Positions 41,052-53,757 of a stretch of 64,000 nt of DNA are shown one piece after another. The notes under the pieces are model-generated. The model saw only the letters and a program-made list of their open reading frames with translations, did not search any database and was not told where the DNA came from. The DNA lies in assembly GCA_905182995.1 (NCBI GenBank), contig CAJJDP010000009.1:350365-414364 (forward strand), written 5' to 3'. Made by a program: the position numbers and the translations under genes. Within the stretch, counting starts at the first letter, position 1; the number at the start of each line of letters is the position of its first letter. Source of the stretch: Paramecium octaurelia. Lineage: Eukaryota > Ciliophora > Oligohymenophorea > Peniculida > Parameciidae.

Positions 41052-43403
41052 ATGTAATACTATTGCTAACTGCATTAGTCTATATTTACATAGGTCTGTC
41101 TTCAATAAGATTGCACAAAGAAAGGACCCTTGTGTGACATATGTGTTGATACTCATAAAATACATACAATTAAAAATTTGGAAGCATATTTGGATGATTA
41201 CACAAAATACTTAAATATGGAGTATTAAGCATAAATATTGTAAAAATTAGACTAAATGAAATAATACTTTCATGACAAGATTTCATCTTTACAAATAGAT
41301 GTAAATTTTATAGATGAAAAGAGAAAAAAAGAAATAATTTAACAATTGAAGTAAGAGAAAATGAGTCATCAATAATATCAATCAAAAATTATTGAATTAG
41401 TTCAAAGAGATTAATTAAAAGATAGAGAGTATTTAGAACAATTTTTTGAGCAAATAGTAGAGATTGAAAAGGATATCAAATCCTAATTTTCATAACTACC
41501 ATAGAAACTAGTATAAGCTCAATATCGTCATTAACCTTCACAGCAATCTTAATAAATTATAAATACTAAATCCATACTATCAAGCGAAGTGAGAGAGTTA
41601 TCACCTTAATTATCGAATCGATCAAATAAACCCAAGGAACCGATATTCTAATAAAAATAAAGAAGTTAATCTCCACTTTCTAAATAGTTGCTTTAAAGAG
41701 ACTTGATGCCAGTTGGCTCATTCAATAATTCTAAATTAAAAAATTATTTCACTGAATAAGATTCATAATTGTCTATGTAAAATTCATTCAAAATTACTAA
41801 ACCCTTTGACATTGATAAATCATCAGGCAAACAAAGTAGAATTGAAGGAGATAGATAAAAATCAAAATCACAAAATGCTTCATTTGATTAAATTAAGTAA
41901 CTTGAACCTTTTAGAAATACTTAAAAATCATAAAATTTTGAAGTCCCTGCATTTTAATTTTAGAAATCACATCAATCCGATCTATTATATCAAAAATAGA
42001 GTTAAATAAGATTTGTTCCACCAGAATAACAATAAGTAGTTGGTTATTTTACGAATCAATAGACCTTGCCCCAAAATGAAAATAGTTAATTTCATCAAAA
42101 ACAACCTTCAAATGTTAAACTGCAATATTCAATGAAAGAGGAGAAATAAGTCTAATAAAATTCAATTCCATATTAAAATGAGACCTATTTTGAATTGCAA
42201 TAAAGTTAAATCAATCAACCTTAAAATTTGGACTTTAGCTAATAATTCTAATATTCTTAATTTGTTGGTACTTAATAAGTTTAAACTCCTTAATAGAGTA
42301 TTTTGATAAGAGAATAGGAAACAAACAATTTTTAAAATGGCATGAAATAGTCAACATAATCTGCAATATCAGGAATATATAATGAAAATAGGTCACCTTA
42401 AGATAGATCATTCATTAGTTCAAAGTATAATAATCAAGTTTATTTAGATCAATAGTTAATCCTTCAATAAAAATAACATAGAATTTGCCAAATCCTTTAA
42501 AAATAGAAAAAGACGTAACACTAAAAATTCATGACAAAAGCGTTAAGGATTTATGTTTTATGGATACTGATAAAATAATTACATGTTCAAAGGATATGAC
42601 AATAAAAATTTGGGATAAGTATTGTTATGAATTTATTAGTAAGGAGAACTAAATAATTAAAAATTGAATTGAAAGATCATACAGATTAAATTCTATGCAT
42701 TGCATTTTCTGAAAAAAGAATAATAGCCAGTGGATCTGTGGACAAAACAATTAGAATATGGAAACCTTCTCCATCTTGGAAAATTGCATTTGTTTGTTAA
42801 GGACATTCAGAGAGAATAAGATGTGTAGAGTTTGTGGGAAATTTTATTGCTTCAGGGTCAGATGATACAACTTTAAAACTATGGGATTTAGATGGATAAT
42901 TACATCATTCTTTCAAAACGAATGGCAGAATTAGTGCAGTGGCTATAGACAAAAATCTAATTATAATTGGGAGTGGTAAAAATATTCTAGTGTTGGACAG
43001 TAAGACCAAAAATAAATAGTAGGAAATCGTAGGTCATAAGAATTTGATTTTGTGCTTATAACTTAGTAACTAGAACTAATAGAGTAAGTTAATAAGTGGA
43101 TCGAAAGATAATTTTATTAAAATATGGTCTTATCCGAAGATACAAGAAATCAGAAGTTTAGAAGATGATTACTCAATTCAATCTCTGTTCTTTGATCCCA
43201 CTTCTTCCTACCTTTATGCTGGACTGATGGGATTTGAATAAGAAGGCAAGATTTCTATTTGGAAATTGGATGATCAACCAAAAAAGTAGTAGGAGATCAT
43301 TTCAAATCCATACGGATGTAACAAAGTTTTGTATGATGGGATATATCTCTTTAGTGCTCATGAGAATAGAAGGATGGAAATTTATGTTATTAATGAACTC
43401 TGA
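41052..43403 (+). CDS. B-box-like zinc finger and WD40 repeat protein (about 766 aa)
   Basis: From ATG 41052 the protein starts with a B-box-like zinc-binding pattern (YYCQLHQS...VCLQQDCTKKGPLCDICVDTH), a coiled coil (about residues 60-150), then about 300 disordered Gln/Ser/Asn residues, and from about residue 470 a WD40 propeller: MTIKIWDKY, KTIRIWKPS, TTLKLWDLDG, NFIKIWSYP and ISIWKL mark at least five blades. One intron is canonical (23 nt, about 42427-42449); another, inside a blade at 42639, has no AG at the best-fitting 3' end. Ciliates have many such TRIM-like B-box/WD40 proteins; function is unknown. It ends only 75 bp before the channel gene. Confidence 0.8.
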
Positions 43404-43478
43404 TATTAATATTATTCAATATAATTTTAATTAAAATTAATTATTCTATATTATTAAATTTATTAGACTAAGAATTTT

Positions 43479-46400
43479 ATGCAAATTTAAATAGAGAAAA
43501 AGAAAAATTCTTTATTTACATAAGGCGTTAGTTATGTTGTGTGGAAAACCATTGTTAATATCTTTAGCTTATATGCTATCGTTTAAGTATCCTTAGCATT
43601 ATTTGATGAGCAATCATATAAGTTTTAAAATAAAGGAACCATTTTTCTCTTAATTAGACTGTTAATAATTGTATTTAGATAATAGTTAATTAGATCGTTC
43701 TATTTGCAGATATTTTCATAAAATTCAATGTTTAGCAAATTATAGATAAAAATGTAGTCATAAACAAAAATAATGAATTTTCGAAAAAGTATTTGCTATT
43801 TATATTTTGTTTTGACTTTTTGCCTGCATTTTTTGTTCTGTTTTAAACACTATTTTATTTGCCAAATTACATAGCAGTATTGATATTTTTGAAAGTTATA
43901 TCATTGATAGATGCTGACACATACACTCAGTAATAATTGCTATATCACGCATCAATATATTTTGTCTACAAGGTGTTGAGATTGATAGTGATCCTCCTAT
44001 TTGTATTTAACTGCTTTGGTTGTCTCTTTTATTTAATGGGATTAATTGGACTGGACTCCGATGAATTAAGCTGGCTTGATTTTTCAAAGAGTTATAGTGG
44101 AATTATAGTGAAAGACCAATCAAGAAATACAAAATACATAATCTCTACTTATTGGGCAGTTGAAACTCTCACCTCAATTGGTTTTGGCGACATAACTCCA
44201 CTGAATACCTACGAAATCTTTATAACAGACTTGGCACTCTTCGGATAGATGTTTGTTATTGTTTATACAGTCTCCTACATAGTTTCTCTATAGGACCAAA
44301 AAAATCCATATGATAAGAATATGTATGCCGTAAAAAAGTTCATGAGAATAAAAAACATATCTAGTGATGTTGTAAACCAAGTGTCCATTTTTCTTGAATA
44401 ATACTTCTATGATTTTAAGAGGAGAGATCAACAGTCAGAACAAGATGTCATGAGAAAACTAACCAAACCTTTACAATCTAAATTATTATATCAAGCCTAT
44501 TAAAATCAATTGTTGAAAATAGAATGGCTATTTAATCGATTTTCTTTGCGTTGTTTATAGGATATCGCTTGCAAAATTAAAGAAGTATAAGTTATTTCTA
44601 TATAGTTGTGTCTAGGAGCTGACTAAATAATAGAATAAGACATATACGATCCTAAATTATACATAGTAGTCAATGGGCAAATTAACTTAACATTAAATGG
44701 AGTCTTGATTAAATCAATTGAAAAAGGTGGCAGTTTTGGAAATTATGAGTTTGTCACTGGGATTCGTTAAAGATCAAAAGTAGCCAAAACAGAAACATAT
44801 GCTATTCTATACTATATTAGTAGATTAGATATGCTCGAGTGTTTATAAAACTCCTTTGAAGACTATCAGAAATTTTAAGAGATATGTGATCAAGTGCTTT
44901 ACGAGAAAAAACTAGAAACTATAGGATTGTATTGTTTGTTATGCAAAAGCACATCTCATTTGACTTAACAATGCCAGTAAATCAATATCAAAGAAATGAT
45001 ACAGGACTTAGAATAAGTGAAAAACTAATAGAGATAAAAGTTTAAGAGATCTACAAAGCGTCATGATACTTAGAATGCTCCTAAGGACTTTTTATAATAT
45101 AAATTTGACTTAAAGGTGGATTACCAGAATTTAAACGTAGATCANTTTTTGTTCTGTTTTAAACACTATTTTATTTGCCAAATTACATAGCAGTATTGAT
45201 ATTTTTGAAAGTTATATCATTGATAGATGCTGACACATACACTCAGTAATAATTGCTATATCACGCATCAATATATTTTGTCTACAAGGTGTTGAGATTG
45301 ATAGTGATCCTCCTATTTGTATTTAACTGCTTTGGTTGTCTCTTTTATTTAATGGGATTAATTGGACTGGACTCCGATGAATTAAGCTGGCTTGATTTTT
45401 CAAAGAGTTATAGTGGAATTATAGTGAAAGACCAATCAAGAAATACAAAATACATAATCTCTACTTATTGGGCAGTTGAAACTCTCACCTCAATTGGTTT
45501 TGGCGACATAACTCCACTGAATACCTACGAAATCTTTATAACAGACTTGGCACTCTTCGGATAGATGTTTGTTATTGTTTATACAGTCTCCTACATAGTT
45601 TCTCTATAGGACCAAAAAAATCCATATGATAAGAATATGTATGCCGTAAAAAAGTTCATGAGAATAAAAAACATATCTAGTGATGTTGTAAACCAAGTGT
45701 CCATTTTTCTTGAATAATACTTCTATGATTTTAAGAGGAGAGATCAACAGTCAGAACAAGATGTCATGAGAAAACTAACCAAACCTTTACAATCTAAATT
45801 ATTATATCAAGCCTATTAAAATCAATTGTTGAAAATAGAATGGCTATTTAATCGATTTTCTTTGCGTTGTTTATAGGATATCGCTTGCAAAATTAAAGAA
45901 GTATAAGTTATTTCTATATAGTTGTGTCTAGGAGCTGACTAAATAATAGAATAAGACATATACGATCCTAAATTATACATAGTAGTCAATGGGCAAATTA
46001 ACTTAACATTAAATGGAGTCTTGATTAAATCAATTGAAAAAGGTGGCAGTTTTGGAAATTATGAGTTTGTCACTGGGATTCGTTAAAGATCAAAAGTAGC
46101 CAAAACAGAAACATATGCTATTCTATACTATATTAGTAGATTAGATATGCTCGAGTGTTTATAAAACTCCTTTGAAGACTATCAGAAATTTTAAGAGATA
46201 TGTGATCAAGTGCTTTACGAGAAAAAACTAGAAACTATAGGATTGTATTGTTTGTTATGCAAAAGCACATCTCATTTGACTTAACAATGCCAGTAAATCA
46301 ATATCAAAGAAATGATACAGGACTTAGAATAAGTGAAAAACTAATAGAGATAAAAGTTTAAGAGATCTACAAAGCGTCATGATACTTAGAATGCTCCTAA

Positions 46401-48349
46401 GGACTTTTTATAATATAAATTTGACTTAAAGGTGGATTACCAGAATTTAAACGTAGATCAAAAGTGTAAAGCGTATAGAAAGATGCAATTCATACCTTTT
46501 GTGATGAAAATGGAGAAGACTAAGGTGGATCCCTTGAGAATAATTCGAGATGTTATTGAAGAGGCAAATCAAAAGAAGGAATTCAAAATATTACGTGCAT
46601 TGCCCATAATAAATTGTTCTAGTTCATTTGTGGATATTTGGAACTATTTCGTTTTTATCAACACTCTGATTTTATTTACTCTGGTTCCCCTCATCATTTT
46701 CTTCTATATAGATTATGATACATTTAAATTGAACCCTTTTTTCAAAGGAATGCGATATTATTATATGGTATTCTTATATTATTAAATTAGGCGATCCTAT
46801 TTTTAGATGTCATTTTAAAATTCAATATCAATTACTACTTCTTTGGGGCTCTCATCACATCTAGAAAATAGATAGGAATGAGATACTTATCTTCTTACTT
46901 TGTATTTGATATGATCCCAGTGCTTATATTGCTATATTTTGATTTCATCTCCACATACACCATAGTTTATCTTCTCATTTTATTTAAGGCAGTATCATTC
47001 TTCCAAATTGAAAAACAAATCTAGGAGAGATTGAAGCTTTACCCATCTAAATACAACACCTATTTGATTTTTAAGATGTTCATAGAAGTCCTATATTTAT
47101 AGCACTTTTGGGCTTGCATGTATTTTGCAGGCGGCGAATATATGTACTATAATTATCCTGGCACAAAGACTTGGTTAAATGATCCCAAAAGTCACTTTGG
47201 ATTGATAATAACTTTGGATTACTCCAAATAATACTTAGTCTCCTATTATTGGGCGGTCAATGTAATAACAACGGTAGGTTATGGGGATATCTACCCATTA
47301 AACAATATGGAATGGTTTATCAATGATTTAGCTCTTATTTCAGCCATAATGATAGCAGCAATCAACATTACGAATATTGCATTTATTAGAGCATCCTCCA
47401 ATCAAAAAGAGCAAATTAAAAACAAAGTAGCTATTAGTGAGTTTATGAGATAAAATCTAATTTCAAAATAAACTAGAAACTTTATTTTAAAATATTTGTT
47501 GAATAGTGAAATCTTTTATGATTACAGAAATACTGAATTAGAATTCTAGACTTTTGGAATGCTGCCCAAATCTTTGAAGAGCAAATTGATGGATCAAGCG
47601 TATTCTTCGGTTTACTAAAACTTATGGTTGAATGTATTTGATACAGAAATCATAGCTTAAATTGCCTAAGAAACTAAAGAAGTAAATAATACATAATCTA
47701 TATCATAAGGCTTTTTTTAGTGCTCATGAGAATATCTTTCTAGATAATGTTGTTGATAGTGATTGTTCCTTGTATTTTATTGAAAAGGGTTGCATCTAAT
47801 TATTTTTCAATTTACCAATATCGAACAAAGAGGAAACACTTATTGCTAAATTAAAAGCTAAAGAATCTTTTGGACACTATTCCTTTGTAACCGGAATGAA
47901 GCGTCAAGGTAGTATATTAAATAATAAAAGCTTCTGCCAGAAGCTATAAGCATGCGCTATTGATCTATTTGGAGAGAAATAACTTTTTGAAGGCTCTGCA
48001 AAATAATCTTAAGTAAGTTGCTTTGTTCGAATAAATTAAGTATGAGGTCCTTTTTCTTAATAAGTTGCAACACTTTAAGATCAAATGCTATACTTGCCAA
48101 TCAAGTGAACACATGAGTATTTCCTGTCCATTGACGTAAATCAAGTAAAATATAATGTTGACATTCAAACCAAAAGAGAAGATGAAATTCATTTAATAAA
48201 GAGAGTACCTAAAAAGAAATAAAAGAGCAATTACTTAAAGATTCAATTGGGAAATCGATAAGCAATTTATAAAGAACTCTAACAAGAGACCCTTCAAAGA
48301 AGTCTTCTAATAAGTAAATTTTATTATCGATGAATCCAACTCAATGTGA
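43479..48349 (+). CDS. Tandem two-pore-unit potassium channel with two cyclic-nucleotide-binding folds and two zinc knuckles (about 1152 aa after collapsing an assembly duplication)
   Basis: The first copy of the duplicated block (43830-45144) joined to 46461 onwards gives an uninterrupted frame from ATG 43479 to TGA 48347-48349 with introns 43671-43693, 46768-46790, 47682-47709 and 47909-47930. Unit 1: six membrane helices, pore TLTSIGFGDITP, a C-linker, a cyclic-nucleotide-binding-like beta roll (LYIVVNGQINLTL, GGSFGNYEFVTG) and a CCHC knuckle (CLLCKSTSHLTQQC). Unit 2 repeats the order: six helices, pore VITTVGYGDIYP, linker, beta roll (YFIEKGCIQLFF, KESFGHYSFVTG) and knuckle CYTCQSSEHMSISC. 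GFG/GYG filters indicate potassium selectivity. The FGE glutamate that contacts the nucleotide is Asn or His, and S4 lacks regular Arg spacing, so ligand and voltage gating are doubtful. As printed the gene is disrupted by an N and a repeated block. Confidence 0.85.
43830..45144. repeat. First copy of a 1315-bp apparently identical duplication (assembly overlap)
   Basis: This block recurs at 45146-46460 with a period of 1316 bp, separated by one N at 45145. All positions I compared are identical. It covers pore unit 1 and its binding fold. It looks like the end of one contig overlapping the start of the next. Confidence 0.9.
45145..45145. other. Single-N contig junction
   Basis: A lone N sits exactly between the two copies of the 1315-bp block; it marks a scaffold join rather than a real gap. 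Confidence 0.9.
45146..46460. repeat. Second copy of the 1315-bp duplication
   Basis: Begins with the same TTTTTGTTCTG string as 43830 and ends at 46460 where the sequence continues into unit 2 of the channel without a frame break. It should be merged with the first copy. Confidence 0.9.
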
Positions 48350-48852
48350 ATAAGGATTTTAATCTATAATTTATTAATAGTTTTTATATTTTATTTTTGA
48401 TTTAGCAAATTGTAAACTAAAACTTAGTTATTTTTTTAATACGATTGTATGTAGAATTTAAAAATCTTAAATTCGTCACCCCTATATTATCACTCCCGAT
48501 GACAAAGATGAATGTGATCAACACAATTAGACTCTTCGATTTTTTCTAGAATTTAAAATATTGGTGTTGTTTATTGACTTGTTCATAAAAAGCTGTAATA
48601 AATTGCTATGTTTAATATTTAACATACTCCTATTAAATTCAGATCAAAACATATTATGCTACAAAAATATCTTATTTTATTAATTGTAAATATATATAAT
48701 TGGTAAATCTTTATTTTATATTAATTAATATATGTTCTCGTTTTAAGATTCCTGATTATAATATTAAATATATAAACTAAATTTATCAGAATATATTCAA
48801 AGACATAATAGTAATGATATTATAAACCTAGGTAATGAATTAGATAAATTAA
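48350..48852. other. Intergenic region with a small base-balanced island
   Basis: About 500 bp between two plus-strand genes. Most is AT-rich, but 48474-48546 is less AT-rich, contains a GATGA-type string and ends in TCGATTTTTT, a possible Pol III terminator. No known RNA family was recognised. Confidence 0.5.
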
Positions 48853-51800
48853 ATGAATTTTCTTCAGCCCTATAATTATTGCATGTATCCTTATCGTCCA
48901 CAAATATATTATAATTTGTATGCAGAGAACATTCAAGAACAAAATTCTGCTGCTACAACTTATAAGCAAGAAGTAGTATAATGGTATATATGGTTTTGAT
49001 ATATTTACAGGCTGTTCACTTTGGAATAATCTGAGTTGTATAAACTATTTCAGATAAAAGGATAAATAAAAACATTTCCAATAATGAAAATGTATATACA
49101 CGATAAACAATTTCAGCCTTCGAATTATGCACTTCTTCAACAGTTAACATTATTTAAATATTTTATAGGGCTACAATTAAATTAGAGTCTAAAATTGATG
49201 ATGATTAGTTTATAATGAAAACGAGAGTCCTTCACAAAAAAACAGATGTATAAAATATACTTAACACTTTAGGAATTATATGAAAAGTTGGTGATTTTTG
49301 ATGATGAAAATTTTCTAGATACAATTATAGTGAGTGAACCTCACCTAGAAAATTTGAACAACTTTCTTGAGTTGTTAGATGAAATTAGTGACAAATATTT
49401 TCTTTCTACTTCTCCAAAAGCGAATTTAGAAAAGGCAGAAGACCCTATGTGGTTTCATTAGAATAGCTTTCATAGTTGTTCAGCCTGGATTATAAAGGAA
49501 TTTGAGAAAAATATTAACTTTTATTACAACATACAAAGAGATAAAAAGAAAAAATATAGATTTTAAAATTAGATGATAACTAGAAATAACTCCAAAGATT
49601 TACAGGAATACTTTGAGAAGAATCTGGCTCATAATAAAGAGAAAGTAAACTTATTAATAAATTTTATTAGCTCAGCTATTATTTTGAATAAATATACACG
49701 GATATCAAAACACATCCAAATGAATTGGATAATATCTTTTACAACAATATATTTTCAGGCACTGCTATTAAATTAATCAAATCTTAGGTTGAACTCTCAT
49801 CTAACTTTTAATTAAAATGTCATTCTGATTCCAACATCATCAATTCTATGCTAATATTTTCAATGTCGGATTTATTGGATTAGAAAACCTATTTCCTTAA
49901 GAAATTCTATTAGATTGTTATTCAATTGTTTTAAGAACATTTGGAGAATGAATTATTTAACAGTGAAATATAAATCAAGAAGAAAAAAGATAAGAAAAAA
50001 TCAAAGAAAAAAAGGTCTGAAAAAATTGAATATAAGAAAACTCTTGATCCAATCGAATTGCATCAACGTCTCTCAAGCAAGAATTTATAAGACTCAAACA
50101 TACTAAGATTTTCGAGATCCTATTCATAAAACAATTTTGCCTATTCTTATGTGACTCCACCAAATACACCCTCAGCTTGGGAAAATAGTGATGATCAGAA
50201 GTATAAATTCTATTTACATTTAAGTGAAGTGAATGCTCAAAGCTATCAATCTCAGAAATAACAGAACAATGAAAGATAAAAGAAGGTTTAAGAACGTCAA
50301 AGTATTATTGATTTAGGATAAGCAAATATCTCTCAAGCTTTTGTTGAAAATTCGTAACATCCTACCAATGATGATTTTGTAGAATACACTCAAACAATAA
50401 CTTAGAATATTTTAGAAATTGTATTTGAATCTTTGTCAGATGAATATGCATATAAAGATGAAGTAATAAGAGAGAAAAAAAAGATTAAGAAGAAATAGAA
50501 AACTGTTTGGAGATCTATTCCAGAAAGTAGAGACGAATAGATGTAACTATAATCTCCTGGATCTGAAATTACTAGATTCTCTGTAGAAACATAAGCTTAA
50601 ACCATAAGAAGTCTCTGCTCAAATAGAACGGCGTCTACATCAGAGGAGGAGAAAAAACAAAGATTGAAAACAAGAAAGTCTGCAATCTAATTTGAATAAT
50701 AAGAAACTGAATCAATCTCGTCATCTAATTAAACACAAGATGGCAGTCTAAAAGATTAAATTGAAAATGTCTAATAAAGAGCACAATAGAAATTAATTGA
50801 ATAAATCAACTATGACATCTTAGAATTCACTGATAGCATTATGAATGATTATGAAGAAATGTTACCCTTTAGGCTTTTGGCTTTTGACAGAATTAAACTA
50901 GTAATTTAGAAAGTGTTCTATGGAATACCTGATGATATGATATAGTAAGAATATAATCAATATCAAGATTGTTTGGTTCTTGTGCTACTGGATTAGCTCT
51001 AATTGATTCAGATATAGATATTGGCATTAGTGGATTTTAACCTATGAATAGAAATGTTATTAAGGCTCTTTTTGATAACTTATTTTTTGAATTCTCTAAA
51101 AGGAAATGGGTTATAAAGTCTAAGTAACTTTATTTGAATGAATTTAGTCCCATTTTCAATTCAGTCGTTCCAGTAATTAAACTCGAAATAGATCCTCAAG
51201 TCTCTTAGACAGAATTCGAAGGAAGAAATCTAACTGAAACAGATATTCAGAAGTGGAAAAGGCTTAAATTAAAGATTAAAAGTTGCATCAAAGTTGATAT
51301 CTCGTTCAATTTTAGTGGAAGCACATATGATTCCCCTCATTCTGGTTTTATTACTACTAATTTAGTTAAATAATGGATGAAAGAATATCCAGTTATCTAA
51401 TAATTGGTATTGGTTTTGAAGAGCATGATAAAGAAATTGGGATTATCAGAATCATATACAGGTAAATTAAATATAATTATGATTAAGGTGGCCTCTCTTC
51501 TTACTCTCTAATAATTATGGTATATTCCTATCTAAGAGAAAATAGAGTGGCCTAGAATTAAATAGGAGAATAATTCATTGATTTGCTTAAGTATTTTGTT
51601 AATGAATTCAATTCTACAACTACTGGAATAGGTCTATTGGCTGATTTCAAAAATCCATCATCGAGGTATTACTATCTACTATAAATCTAATAGCTATTTT
51701 TTTAATCTATAGGATTATTGTTTGCCGTAATTACCAATAACGATTTTCAATCCTTTGAACAGAAAACTACTAACTAATTCTTGTATTCACATCGGCAAGA

Positions 51801-51949
51801 TATTCGAATTTTTTTAAGCGACTTTAAGTTAACTTGAATAAAAAAGGGAATTTTATTGCAACTATGTAATTTTAGGCAAAAAGAAGCAATAAAAATTAAA
51901 TAAAACTTTGGGCAATTTTATCACTAACTTATTAGAATCAATTAAATGA
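48853..51949 (+). CDS. TRF4/PAPD5-like non-canonical poly(A) polymerase (about 971 aa)
   Basis: Eight exons; seven introns of 23-28 nt, including one right before the catalytic core. The N-terminal two thirds are low complexity with helical segments. The C-terminal third is the nucleotidyltransferase: LFGSCATGLALIDSDIDIGI contains the GS signature and the first two metal-binding aspartates (SDIDI), and CIKVDISFN gives the third. The central domain has LVLVLKSMIKKLGL and GGLSSYSLIIMVYSYL, and the PAP-associated domain is LPITIFNPLNRKLLTNSC. This pattern is that of TRF4/TRF5-type enzymes that tail nuclear RNAs for the exosome; a TUTase activity cannot be excluded because the specificity-determining histidine is not obvious. 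The large N-terminal extension is unusual. TGA at 51947-51949. Confidence 0.88.
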
Positions 51950-52151
51950 ATTGAATATTGTATATAGATTATATATTCGTTTTACTATGTGAGACTCTTT
52001 TAAAATAAATTATATATTTTAAAAATGAGTATTATTGAATCATACCCTTAATGATACCACTGGGGAGTGCCTGATATGAAAGTAATGATTTGAGAGGTAA
52101 TTTAGTATTTAGAATAGGAAATAGTATTTCTGTAAAATCATTTTTATAAAA

Positions 52152-53503
52152 ATGGGAAATTAAACTTTGTGTGCTGGCGAAATGAATGAAGTTAAGGTTA
52201 AAGCAGAGAATTAGAATAAATAGAGGAAAGTGACCTACGTTCAATAGTTTGCCAGGTTGGATAATGAATAACCAAATAAATAATCATTAATTGTCGCACA
52301 TTCAAATGAGAAAATCTAAACTAACTCTCTTAATGATTGGCTTGAGACTCTCCATGAATCTGTACTTATCAGCTAAATAGATCACTAAAGTTATGAGGCA
52401 TCTACTAAATATTTCTCTGAAATTGATGATTCCGAAATCACTGATGATCCTTCGACTTCAATAATTGATTAAAAAAATCTTAATGAATATCAGAAGAACT
52501 ATCCTTATTGTAATTCTATTTTGGATATGATTATCATCAATTTCTATGTCTTGTAAAAATATGAATTTAAGTATTTATTCGCCAATTATATTTTAGAATG
52601 AAACTTATTGGAGGGCCTCCGAAATAAAGAATAAGATGGTCTTGTTGGTAATTGATGGCCTACATCCCCAAATGTTCTATATAGTCTGATGATCTATCCT
52701 TTATTGACGAAGATAAAAAATAAGTTTTTGCAATAAAAAAAGATACACATAGAACTGTTTCAACTAAAGATATTAAATACTTTGAATCTGGCGAAGGTAA
52801 ATAAGACCTTGAAAAAGTATTGATTAAATTATCCAAATTATTTCCCAAACTAGGTTATTGTTAAGGCATGAACTTTCTAGCGGGTTTTACCTTGATCATT
52901 AATAACAAAAGTACCACTCAAAGTCTTTAATTTTTGGCTCAGATGATGATCAATCCGAAATTCCTAATTTATTATCTTTTTTCAGAAGAAATGCCCCTTT
53001 TGAAATTACTTGAATTTATTTGCTAATAAGAAATTAAATTTAAGATACCTGATCTCCATTAACATATTTATCATAAATTGGAGGTCTCCAATGCATTCTG
53101 GCTTACTAAAATAATAATGACTATGTTCTTATACAATTTTCATATCAATAATGTATGCAGATTCTGGGATTTCATTTTAGCAACAAACATATTCTAAATA
53201 CCAGCCATCATTTGCTCATTTCTCGAAATTCATAGGAATCAAATATTTTAAATGGATGACTTAAACACTTTCATTATATGGTTTAATTAACACTAAAATG
53301 AAGAAATACCTGATAGTCAAATGTACTATTTAATCTAAAAGTCTTGCAAATACATTATTAAAAAAGAGAAAATTAATTCCTATGCCAATTTATACTGCAT
53401 AGGCCATACTAATTAACATCAATTGCAAATTGAAATTGCAAGAGATTACCAACAAATGACAGGATTAAGAAACTTTATTAAAAAGGACATATTTGATTAA
53501 TGA
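52152..53503 (+). CDS. TBC-domain Rab GTPase-activating protein (about 441 aa)
   Basis: ATG 52152 (MGNQTLCAGEMNE) to TGA 53501-53503 with one 26-nt intron just before the TBC domain. The domain begins MKLIGGPPKQRIRWSCWQLM and contains both catalytic fingers: IKKDTHRTVS (the IxxDxxR arginine) and LGYCQGMNFLAGFTL (the YxQ glutamine). Later helices RFWDFILATNIFQIPA and the C-terminal helices complete the fold. An active dual-finger Rab-GAP is therefore expected, acting in vesicle traffic; the target Rab is unknown. The first 150 residues are acidic/Gln-rich and unstructured. Confidence 0.92.
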
Positions 53504-53757
53504 TCTACATATATCTATAATTGTAAAAACTTTAAATCATTTCAATAAGACTTAAATTTTTTGGGAATATCTTGTTGATAGAATGTTTTGAGTGAATTAG
53601 ATAAGAACTGATGCAGAAAATTGTCCATATTTGCTATAAATCTGAAATTTGCTATATATTGATTTATATTAATACATATGGTTCGATCTTCTTGTTAAAA
53701 GAATAGATAGAACTTATGTAATATAAAGATTATTTTTATTATTTTATAATTTACTAA

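Noticed and set aside
41052-41200. RING finger at the start of the WD40 gene
   Set aside because: The Cys/His spacing fits a B-box-like pattern; there are too few Cys pairs for a RING.
43937-45564. Two identical 103-aa channel ORFs taken as a gene duplication
   Set aside because: Identical flanks around a single N and frame restoration on merging point to an assembly artefact.
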